From the NCBI GenBank assembly GCA_964580235.1, contig CAZOJY010000034.1:1-28997 (forward strand): a stretch of 28,997 nucleotides of DNA. Direction: 5' to 3'. This document shows positions 15,706 to 23,076 of the stretch, piece by piece. Within the stretch, counting starts at the first letter, position 1. Each line of letters opens with the position of its first letter. A model generated the notes under the pieces. That model saw nothing but the letters and a program-made list of their open reading frames with translations. It was not told the origin of the DNA and did no database searches. The translations under genes and the position numbers were made by a program. Source of the DNA: G020348385 sp964580235. Its GTDB lineage: Bacteria > Acidobacteriota > Aminicenantia > Aminicenantales > Aminicenantaceae.

Positions 15706-16308
15706 TTATTTTTTGGTGTATTTTTCGGGATCCTTTTCAAATTTATCCTTGCATCCCGCACAACAGAAATAATAGGTTTTTCCTTGGTATTCCATAGATC
15801 CGAAAGCTTCAGATTTATTGAAGGTTTTTCCACTGACAGGGCATTTGACTTTACTCTCATCAGCATTCACATACTTGGCCGGTTCTTTTGCAAATTTTTC
15901 CTTGCAACCTTCCATACAGAAATAATAAGTTGTTCCGTTATAGTCGTACTTGGCTTTGGCCTCGGACTTTTTGAGTTTCATCCCGCAAACAGGATCAACC
16001 ACAGTCTCATCTGCATGTTCGGCGGCATGTTCTTCCCCATGCTGATGCGCATGCTCTAAGCCTTCCTGACCTTCCTGGTTGATATACTTCTCCGGATTTT
16101 TTTTGAAAGATTCAACGCAGTCGTCACAGCAGAAATAATAGGTTTTCCCTTTGTATTCAAGGGTGGCTTTGGCCTGGGACTTTTTCATCTTTTCCCCGCT
16201 GACGGGGCACTTCACCATTTCATCAGCTGGCTGCTGGGCATAAGAATATATCGCGATAAAAAATACAATGATCGAAAGGACCAGGAAAATTTTTGTAAAT
16301 CGTGTCAC
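15706..16308 (-). CDS. Secreted protein with three YHS metal-binding domains
   Basis: This 200-residue protein has an uncleaved or cleaved N-terminal hydrophobic segment (about 6-24, ending YSYAQQ). Three YHS/TRASH-type domains follow at about 31-76, 102-147 and 153-198. Each has a CPVSG or DPVCGM start and a YYFC-x-x-x-C knuckle. A His-rich linker (residues 86-98, H-A-H-Q-H-G-E-E-H) joins the first two. The family binds soft metals such as copper, so a periplasmic metal buffer or chaperone is likely. The GTG at 16308 is preferred over the ATG at 16320 because the ideal GGAGG (16314-16318) lies inside the first codons of the longer frame and is 5 nt from the GTG. A promoter with tandem repeats lies upstream. 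Confidence 0.8.
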   Translation of the reverse strand: MTRFTKIFLVLSIIVFFIAIYSYAQQPADEMVKCPVSGEKMKKSQAKATLEYKGKTYYFCCDDCVESFKKNPEKYINQEGQEGLEHAHQHGEEHAAEHADETVVDPVCGMKLKKSEAKAKYDYNGTTYYFCMEGCKEKFAKEPAKYVNADESKVKCPVSGKTFNKSEAFGSMEYQGKTYYFCCAGCKDKFEKDPEKYTKK

Positions 16309-16341
16309 AACAACCTCCATAAGAATATCTTTTCCTTATTA

Positions 16342-16369
16342 TTTTTACATACTCAATAGACTATGTCAA
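16342..16369 (-). promoter_or_regulatory. Promoter of the triple-YHS gene
   Basis: On the minus strand, a perfect TTGACA (16364-16369) is followed after 16 bp by a weak -10 TAAAAA (16342-16347). A good -35 with a poor -10 is a common arrangement for activated promoters. Confidence 0.5.
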
Positions 16370-16372
16370 TTT

Positions 16373-16396
16373 TTTCGGAGATTCTTTCGGAGATTC
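16373..16396 (-). promoter_or_regulatory. Tandem 12-bp repeat beside the -35 box (candidate activator site)
   Basis: TTTCGGAGATTC occurs twice without a gap (16373-16384 and 16385-16396). Read on the minus strand as GAATCTCCGAAA, it ends 3 bp before the TTGACA of the YHS promoter. Two head-to-tail half-sites next to a -35 box are typical of response-regulator activators. Confidence 0.45.
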
Positions 16397-16431
16397 TCAC
16401 ACATCATCCAGAGCGCAGCCAGAAAATCTGA

Positions 16432-18033
16432 TCAGCGTTTTCCTGGCAGTAAGACAGTAAATTTGCTCCCTTTTCCCAGTTCACTTTGAACCAAAAGACT
16501 GCCGAGATGTGCTTCAACGATCTCCTGCACAATAGCCAATCCCAGACCAGTGCCGTCGATCTTGTATGATTTTGCATTCGGAGCACGATAAAATTCATCA
16601 AATATTTTTTGTAAATCTTGGGAAGCAATACCAATGCCGGTATCTGCCACGCTTATTTCAATAAAATCCCCTTTCTGTCTCGCAGATACAGTGACCACGC
16701 CATGCTCCCCCGTGTATTTCACCGCATTGTTTACCAAATTGGAGAATATTTCATTGAGGCCTGTTCTGTCCGCCCAGATTTGAGGAAAATCCTTAGGAAT
16801 CTGAATATCTATCTTGATGTTTTTCATTCGGGATTGGGCCTGGACATCCACAACGATCTTTCTCATCAAGTCTGCTAGATGTAGGGGCTCCATATGATAA
16901 GCCTTTTTGGCAGACTTGCGATAAGAAAGCAATAAGAAATCATCGAGCAATTCCAACATTGTAGAACATCTCCTTTCGGCCGTCTTTATCAGATCCTTTT
17001 GTTGATCGCCCAGTTTAGAATAATACTTTCCTAAAACCAGGCTCAGGCAGCTTTTTATAACAGAAAGATGAGACCTTGATCCATGTTCTATCCTTCTCAT
17101 AAAATCCGATTTCATATCATCTAGGGCCCGAAGTTTATCATTTGCAATATATAACTTTTCATTCATTTGTCTTAATTTCTTCGTTGCCTTTTTTACCTCA
17201 TTTTTCAGCTTCAAATTCCACTGTTCAATTTCCTCACGGGACTTCTTTAATTTTTCGGTCATCTCATCAAAAGATTTGCTGAGCCTTCCTAACTCATCAG
17301 AGTGGAGACTTCCGATTCGATAGTCAAAATCTCCTTCTGCAATTTTTTGAGTTCCGACCATCAATTTGCGAATGGGGGTATCTACAAACAAAAATATCAA
17401 TAAGCTGATGCTGGAAGCAATAAACAGAAATGAAAATATCAAATAAATTAAAACTTTTTTTCGCGCCGTTGCTATCTGTTTATCGAAGCTGGATAGAGAA
17501 ATTAAAATGTCCATAATCCCCAGAACACTTTGTTGCTTGGGATGATAATGACAAACATTATTGAAACATTCAGGCTCATTGTAAATAGGATTAACAACTC
17601 CGAGCACACGATAGCCTTGTTCCGACTCAAAAATCCTTGCCTTAGCTTTTGTTGATATCCGCTTTAAAGGGATTGTATCCTTATGACAGGTGAAACACGC
17701 TTCTGCTCCCCTATCGATTATTTTTCCGATTTCTCCCCTGGAATTTGCGGCAATAATTTTCCCCTCTTTATCAAATATTCTGAGGTTTTCAATTCCTTCT
17801 TGTTTTCCTATATCCTCGATTGTTCTCTGAACATCATCATTCCTGTTGGTCAGCATATCATATTTAATGCTTTTCTCGATTATCTGGCCGAGCTGAACTG
17901 CATTATTCTGTATTCCTTCAAAAAGGTGTTTTCTCTGCAGATTTATGTTTATGAATGCAAAAATTCCTATTATCAGAACGAGAACAGCCGTAATAAATAA
18001 TATCAATTTCCCGGCCAAGCTTCCCCGAAGCAT
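16432..18033 (-). CDS. Sensor histidine kinase with periplasmic c-type heme domain
   Basis: The 533-residue kinase has TM1 (about 9-29), a periplasmic domain (30-190), TM2 (193-217), HAMP (about 218-270), a coiled-coil linker (265-305), a HisKA-like region and an ATPase domain. The periplasmic part has a canonical CFTCH heme site (113-117) and CFNNVCH (156-162), a CX4CH variant. Covalent heme sensing of redox state, NO or oxygen is therefore likely. The ATPase part is complete: NEIFSNLVNNAVKYT, DTGIGI, FDEFYRA, GTGLGLAIV. The H-box is odd: RIEHGSRSHLSVI, with His317 in the phosphoacceptor position but the usual following Glu and later Pro replaced by Gly and His. It lies 169 bp after the response regulator, its likely partner. 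Confidence 0.82.
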   Translation of the reverse strand: MLRGSLAGKLILFITAVLVLIIGIFAFININLQRKHLFEGIQNNAVQLGQIIEKSIKYDMLTNRNDDVQRTIEDIGKQEGIENLRIFDKEGKIIAANSRGEIGKIIDRGAEACFTCHKDTIPLKRISTKAKARIFESEQGYRVLGVVNPIYNEPECFNNVCHYHPKQQSVLGIMDILISLSSFDKQIATARKKVLIYLIFSFLFIASSISLLIFLFVDTPIRKLMVGTQKIAEGDFDYRIGSLHSDELGRLSKSFDEMTEKLKKSREEIEQWNLKLKNEVKKATKKLRQMNEKLYIANDKLRALDDMKSDFMRRIEHGSRSHLSVIKSCLSLVLGKYYSKLGDQQKDLIKTAERRCSTMLELLDDFLLLSYRKSAKKAYHMEPLHLADLMRKIVVDVQAQSRMKNIKIDIQIPKDFPQIWADRTGLNEIFSNLVNNAVKYTGEHGVVTVSARQKGDFIEISVADTGIGIASQDLQKIFDEFYRAPNAKSYKIDGTGLGLAIVQEIVEAHLGSLLVQSELGKGSKFTVLLPGKR

Positions 18034-18202
18034 TATGTTTCCCGCCGAATCCCTCTCATAAATATATCAACCATCAGCCAATTTTTGAAATCTTCCCCCT
18101 TCGCTGTTTCTTCTGATTCCTGTCAAGTCATATAGAATCTAATCCCGGTTTCAGCCGCCATGTTTCATCCTTCAGGGGGGAGATTGAAAAACATTCATGC
18201 GG

Positions 18203-18616
18203 CTATTTTTTTAAAAATTTTTCGATTCTGGCAAACAGTTCCCCGGGTTGGACTAGTTTATCGATGTAGTCATCCGGACCCACAAGGCCCTGTTCCGTTA
18301 CATCAAAACCAAATCTAGAGCCGGACTTTTCTTTCACGGCAGAGACAAAAATAATTGGCGTTTCATTTAATTGTTGAAACTCTTTGGACGTTTTGATTTC
18401 ATGGCATAAAGAATATCCATCGAATATAGAATCCATCATGATATCAAGGAGAATTAGGTCTGGTTTTTCTTCAAGGATTCGAGCCCTGGCTTCCTTAGGA
18501 TTCTCGGCGGTAACAACATTGTAAGATTCTGATTCTAATGTATAGCATATTAATTTTTTAAAATCAGGATCATCATCGACAACCAAAATTTTGGCTTTGG
18601 GATTGTTCACTTTCAT
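18203..18616 (-). CDS. Single-domain response regulator
   Basis: This 137-residue receiver domain has no output domain. KILVVDDDPD (acidic triad about 14-16), LILLDIMM (phosphoacceptor Asp58), IIFVSA (Ser near 94) and DDYIDKLVQP (the conserved Lys, here followed by Leu instead of the usual Pro) are all in place. The start at 18616 is chosen from AGAGGAGG 8 nt upstream. A longer frame back to 18730 would overlap carB and the promoter. Signalling would be through protein-protein contact or phosphotransfer. The heme sensor kinase downstream on the same strand is the likely partner. Confidence 0.8.
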   Translation of the reverse strand: MKVNNPKAKILVVDDDPDFKKLICYTLESESYNVVTAENPKEARARILEEKPDLILLDIMMDSIFDGYSLCHEIKTSKEFQQLNETPIIFVSAVKEKSGSRFGFDVTEQGLVGPDDYIDKLVQPGELFARIEKFLKK

Positions 18617-18679
18617 TGCGCATGCCTCCTCTTGCATGTCATAAGGAATAGTTTTTCCATAACTCCCTTGTATGCCACG

Positions 18680-18708
18680 AATATAATAATTATTATCCTG
18701 TTTGTCAA
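18680..18708 (-). promoter_or_regulatory. Promoter of the response regulator gene
   Basis: On the minus strand, a perfect TTGACA (18703-18708) and TATATT (18680-18685) are separated by 17 bp, immediately after the carB stop codon. The two-component pair is therefore transcribed independently of carAB. Confidence 0.65.
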
Positions 18709-18713
18709 TTTTC

Positions 18714-21700
18714 TCAAGACGAGTACTCATCCCAGGACTTAATACTCAAATCTTCCAGTTTTACTCTGGAGATGGCATCGATGAACCGTTCAGCGAATTG
18801 CAAGTTGGTTATCAATGGAATGTTGAAATCCACGGCCTTTCTTCTCAGAATATAATCGTTGGTGAGCTCTTTTTCCTCGAAACTTTTCGGGATATTGATG
18901 ATCAGGTCCAGCTTGCACTCCTGGATATAGGTCAAGGCATTGGGCTCTTTTTTTTCGAGCGGCCAGGAAAGAACCTCGGAAGGTATGCCGTGATATTTCA
19001 TAAAATCAGCGGTCCCCCGGGTGGCAAACAGCTTGAACCCAAGGTCTACAAGCCTCTTGGCTTGCGGCAAAAACTTGGATTTGCTCTCAAACGGGCCGGT
19101 GGACAACATGATGTTTTTTTTCGGAAAGCGGAATCCAACAGAGAGGAGAGCCTTTAAAAAAGCTTCTTCAAAACTGTTCCCTATGCAAGCCACCTCTCCG
19201 GTGGATGCCATTTCCACACTCAATACTGGGTCAGCTCCCTTTATGCGCGTGAATGAAAATTGAGGGGCTTTCACTCCCACATAATCCAGCTCGAAACAGG
19301 ATTTGTCTATTCTCTGCAAATCGATTCCCAAAATGATTTGGGTGGCCAGATCTATAAAATTCAATTTGAAAATCTTGGACACAAAAGGAAAGGAACGGGA
19401 AGCCCGTAAATTGCATTCGATCACCTTGACATCGTTATCCTTAGCGATGAATTGGATGTTGAATGGGCCGTTGATTTGCAAAGAATTCGCTATCTGCCGG
19501 GCAATTTTTTTCATCCGGCGTGTTGTTTCAAGATACGTCCTCTGGGGAGGCAGAACCATGGTGGCATCCCCGGAATGAACGCCCGCGTTTTCGACATGTT
19601 CACAAATAGCATAAACAAACAATTCTCCTTTTTTGGCTACCGCATCGATTTCAATTTCCTTGGCGTTTTCGATAAACTTGCTGATGACGACAGGAAACTC
19701 GGGGCTGACTCTGGATGCCTCTTCAAGATAACGGTCGAGCTCTCCGTCATTCAATGCCACAGACATGGCGGCACCGCTGAGGACATAACTCGGCCTGACC
19801 AGAACGGGGTAACCAACGCTGTTGGCAAAAGACTTTGCGGCATCGATATCTGTCAGTTCTTTCCACTCTGGCTGGTCGATTGCCAGATCATCCAAGAGAG
19901 CGGAGAACTTGTGCCTGTTTTCGGCCCCATCGATGCTCGACGGAGATGTCCCGAGGACAGTCAATCCATACTGGCAACATTTCAAGGCCAGGTTGTTTGG
20001 AATCTGTCCCCCCATCGAAATGATGAGCCCCAAGGGTTTCTCTTTCTCGTATATATCAGCCACTGTCTCAAAACTCAGCTCATCAAAATACAATTTGTCA
20101 CAGATATCATAATCTGTGCTGACCGTCTCCGGATTGTAATTGATCATGATTGTTTTATAACCCAGATTCCTGAGCGTGAGGACGGCATTGACACAGCACC
20201 AATCGAACTCCACAGACGAGCCAATGCGGTAAGATCCAGAGCCCAGAACAATGACGCTGTTCTTGTCCGAAAAATCCACATCGTCCTCTGATCCGTTGTA
20301 TGTGAGATAGAGATAATTCGTTTGGGCCGGATATTCTGCTGCCAGCGTATCTATCTGTTTCACAAAAGGCCGGATTTTGTTCTTTTCCCTCATTTTCCGA
20401 ACATCCAACTCCTCTTTGTTTAACAGAAGCGCTATCTGCTTGTCAGAAAATCCATTCTGTTTGGCCCTCACCAATTTTTCTCTCGACAGGCTCTGCCGGC
20501 CCTCTCTGCGTATTTCCTGTTCCAAATCCACAATGTTTTTGATTTTGTACAGAAACCATCGGTCGATATTGGTCAAAGTCTGGATCTCTTCGATCGTGAA
20601 AGACTTTATCGCTTCGGCAATGGCAAAAAGCCTCCTATCCGTGGGACTTTTGAGCGCCTGCTCCAGGTTATCGAAAGAAATATCATTACAAACCACCCCG
20701 TACATTCCCACCTGCAGCATCCTTATGGCTTTTTGCAGAGCCTCCTCAAAAGTCCGGCCGATGGCCATGACCTCACCCACACTCTTCATCTCGCTCCCGA
20801 TCTTTTTGCTCGCTCTTTTAAATTTAGTCAGATCCCAGCGGGGAATTTTTACAACCACATAATCGAGGGCGGGTTCAAAACAGGCCATGGTCCGTTTGGT
20901 GATGGAATTTGGAAGGTCAGTCAGGGAATAACCTAAAGCAAGTTTGGCCGCAATGAAAGCCAAGGGATAACCCGTTGCCTTTGAGGCCAGAGCACTAGAC
21001 CTTGAAAGCCTGGGATTGACTTCGATGATTCGATAGTCATCACTGTGCCTGTCTGTAGCAAACTGGATGTTACATTCCCCGACAATGCCCAAGTGCCTGA
21101 TGACCTGGATGGAGATATCTCTGAGTTTGTGATACTCCTGGTTGGACAGGGTCTGGGAAGGGGCGATCACGATGCTCTCACCGGTATGGATACCCATCGG
21201 ATCAAAATTCTCCATGTTGCAAACCGTGATGCAGTTATCGAACCTGTCCCGTACGATCTCATACTCAACCTCTTTCCAGCCTTCCAGGTATTCTTCGATC
21301 AAAATCTGATTGGTGAATGAAAAAGCCTTTTTGGCGGCCTCGGAAAGCCCCTCCTCGTCAAAAGAGATGCCTGAACCCAGGCCACCAAGGGCATAAGCCA
21401 CACGTGCCATGACAGGATATCCGATTTTTTCTGCAGCATCGACTGCCGCCTGAACAGAGGTAACAGCAAAACTTCGGGGCACTTTCAGGTCGATTTCAGC
21501 CAATTTTTTAACAAAATTCTCCCGGTCCTCGCTGTCTATGATGGCCTGGATCGAGGTCCCGAGGACCCCGACTCCATACGTCTCAAACACGCCATTCCGA
21601 TACAATTCCACTCCGCAATTCAGTGCGGTCTGTCCTCCAAATCCGAGCAGTATCCCTCCGGGTTTCTCTTTTTTAATTACTTTTTCCACAAAATAGGGCG

Positions 21701-21890
21701 TAACAGGAAGAAAGTAGATTTTGTCGGCAAGGGCCTCTGAAGTCTGTATGGTGGCAATATTGGGATTGACCAGAATGACACTGATTCCCTCTTCTTTTAA
21801 GGCTTTTATAGCCTGACTCCCTGAATAGTCAAACTCCCCGGCCTGGCCAATTTTGAGCGCTCCGCTTCCCAGCAGGATAACTTTTTTCAT
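18714..21890 (-). CDS. carB: Carbamoyl-phosphate synthase large subunit
   Basis: This cytoplasmic enzyme makes carbamoyl phosphate from bicarbonate, ATP and CarA-derived ammonia for pyrimidine and arginine synthesis. The 1058-residue protein has two homologous ATP-grasp halves: GSGALKIGQAGEFDYSGSQA at the start of the first and GSGSYRIGSSVEFDWCCVNA at the start of the second. Each is followed by an ATP-grasp core (for example IIEVNPRLSRSSALASKATGYP and VIECNLRASRSFPFVSKIF). A C-terminal MGS-like regulatory domain (about 930-1058) is present. The length is near the usual 1060-1075, with a slightly short N terminus. The start codon overlaps the carA stop by 4 bp, which means translational coupling. 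Confidence 0.95.
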   Translation of the reverse strand: MKKVILLGSGALKIGQAGEFDYSGSQAIKALKEEGISVILVNPNIATIQTSEALADKIYFLPVTPYFVEKVIKKEKPGGILLGFGGQTALNCGVELYRNGVFETYGVGVLGTSIQAIIDSEDRENFVKKLAEIDLKVPRSFAVTSVQAAVDAAEKIGYPVMARVAYALGGLGSGISFDEEGLSEAAKKAFSFTNQILIEEYLEGWKEVEYEIVRDRFDNCITVCNMENFDPMGIHTGESIVIAPSQTLSNQEYHKLRDISIQVIRHLGIVGECNIQFATDRHSDDYRIIEVNPRLSRSSALASKATGYPLAFIAAKLALGYSLTDLPNSITKRTMACFEPALDYVVVKIPRWDLTKFKRASKKIGSEMKSVGEVMAIGRTFEEALQKAIRMLQVGMYGVVCNDISFDNLEQALKSPTDRRLFAIAEAIKSFTIEEIQTLTNIDRWFLYKIKNIVDLEQEIRREGRQSLSREKLVRAKQNGFSDKQIALLLNKEELDVRKMREKNKIRPFVKQIDTLAAEYPAQTNYLYLTYNGSEDDVDFSDKNSVIVLGSGSYRIGSSVEFDWCCVNAVLTLRNLGYKTIMINYNPETVSTDYDICDKLYFDELSFETVADIYEKEKPLGLIISMGGQIPNNLALKCCQYGLTVLGTSPSSIDGAENRHKFSALLDDLAIDQPEWKELTDIDAAKSFANSVGYPVLVRPSYVLSGAAMSVALNDGELDRYLEEASRVSPEFPVVISKFIENAKEIEIDAVAKKGELFVYAICEHVENAGVHSGDATMVLPPQRTYLETTRRMKKIARQIANSLQINGPFNIQFIAKDNDVKVIECNLRASRSFPFVSKIFKLNFIDLATQIILGIDLQRIDKSCFELDYVGVKAPQFSFTRIKGADPVLSVEMASTGEVACIGNSFEEAFLKALLSVGFRFPKKNIMLSTGPFESKSKFLPQAKRLVDLGFKLFATRGTADFMKYHGIPSEVLSWPLEKKEPNALTYIQECKLDLIINIPKSFEEKELTNDYILRRKAVDFNIPLITNLQFAERFIDAISRVKLEDLSIKSWDEYSS

Positions 21891-22951
21891 TGGCGGATGA
21901 ACTCCAGAAATTTGTCGAAAAGAAATTCAGTGTCTACGGGCCCAGGGCAGTGTTCGGGATGGAACTGGACAGACATGAATGGGAGGCGTTTATGCCTGAT
22001 CCCTTCGTTGGTGTTATCGTTGATGTTCCTAAACCAGGGTTCCCATCCTTCGGGCAAAGACTTTGTCTCAACCGCATACCCGTGATTCTGTGAAGTAATA
22101 AAGCACCGCCATGTCCCCTCCTGCAGACATGGCTGGTTCTGACTGCGGTGGCCGTATTTGAGTTTATAGGTGTTGGCGCCCGCGGCCAGGGCCATCAGTT
22201 GATTTCCGAGGCAGATCCCAAAACTGGGGATGGCTTTTTCGTAACATTGCCGGATCAGAGCAATGGTGTCCTGGCACATTTTTGGGTCGCCGGGTCCGTT
22301 CGAGATCACGATCCCATCAAACGTTCGATCGAAGAAATCATAACGGCATGGAACACGAATCACACAACAGTCTCTTGTGATAAGCGACCGGAGAATATTG
22401 TGCTTGACACCGCAGTCGATGACAACGATCTTCCATTTTCCTTTGGCATTGTAGACTATCGGTTCTTTTACCGCGACTTTTTCGATCAAGTATTCAGTGC
22501 TGGGATCGTAAAACTCAACATCTTTATCAAATACAATCTTTCCCAGCATCGTGCCTTTTTCTCTCAGCCTTTTTGTGAGGGACCGGGTATCGATGCCATG
22601 GAGCGCGGGAATCTTTTGTTCTCTGAGCCAGTCGGATAAACTGCGTACGGCATCCCAATGGTTATGGGAATAGGAATAATCGGATACGATCAGGGCTGAA
22701 GCATGGATCCGGTCTGATTCAAAATTTTTAGAAAGCTGAGATTCTGCTCCATCTCCCGGGACTCCGTAATTGCCGATTAGGGGATAAGTGAGAACTAGAA
22801 TCTGTCCATAATAGCTGGGATCGGTCAAAGATTCACAGTAACCGACCATGCCGGTGTTAAAAACGACTTCACCCGAAATGGATTCTTCCGCTCCGAAGGA
22901 AATGCCGGCGTATGTGATGCCATCTTCCAGTACAAGAGAGGCCTCTCTCAT
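21887..22951 (-). CDS. carA: Carbamoyl-phosphate synthase small subunit (glutaminase)
   Basis: CarA hydrolyses glutamine and channels ammonia to CarB. The N-terminal domain begins SLVLEDGITYAGISFG and contains VVFNTGMVGYCESLTDPSYYGQ. The class I amidotransferase domain has SNGPGDP, the catalytic Cys247 in FGICLGNQ (Asn in place of the common His after Gly) and FHPEH for His/Glu near residue 335. The ATG at 22951 gives 354 residues and aligns with family N termini. A TTG 24 nt upstream could extend the frame, and neither has a strong ribosome-binding site. The promoter at 23036-23064 leaves a leader of about 78 nt with no obvious attenuator. Confidence 0.93.
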   Translation of the reverse strand: MREASLVLEDGITYAGISFGAEESISGEVVFNTGMVGYCESLTDPSYYGQILVLTYPLIGNYGVPGDGAESQLSKNFESDRIHASALIVSDYSYSHNHWDAVRSLSDWLREQKIPALHGIDTRSLTKRLREKGTMLGKIVFDKDVEFYDPSTEYLIEKVAVKEPIVYNAKGKWKIVVIDCGVKHNILRSLITRDCCVIRVPCRYDFFDRTFDGIVISNGPGDPKMCQDTIALIRQCYEKAIPSFGICLGNQLMALAAGANTYKLKYGHRSQNQPCLQEGTWRCFITSQNHGYAVETKSLPEGWEPWFRNINDNTNEGIRHKRLPFMSVQFHPEHCPGPVDTEFLFDKFLEFIRQ

Positions 22952-23035
22952 ATCAAGATGAATCCAGGAATACAAAATTGCACTGGAGTATTTGCACGGG
23001 CGTCTTCGTTTTATGGGCTCTCAATTTTTCCATTA

Positions 23036-23064
23036 TGTATAGCACAGCAACCATTAACAGTCAA
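23036..23064 (-). promoter_or_regulatory. carAB promoter
   Basis: On the minus strand, TTGACT (23059-23064) and TATACA (23036-23041) are separated by 17 bp, just downstream of the cusA stop codon. Confidence 0.6.
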
Positions 23065-23076
23065 AATAAATCTGAT

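Noticed and set aside
19452..20291. 279-codon open frame on the plus strand inside carB
   Set aside because: It lies wholly antisense to conserved CarB sequence, with no family resemblance and no initiation signals.
22953..23034. 26-codon leader ORF ending one base before the carA ATG
   Set aside because: Its ATG lies at or upstream of the predicted transcription start and has no ribosome-binding site, so a leader peptide is not supported.
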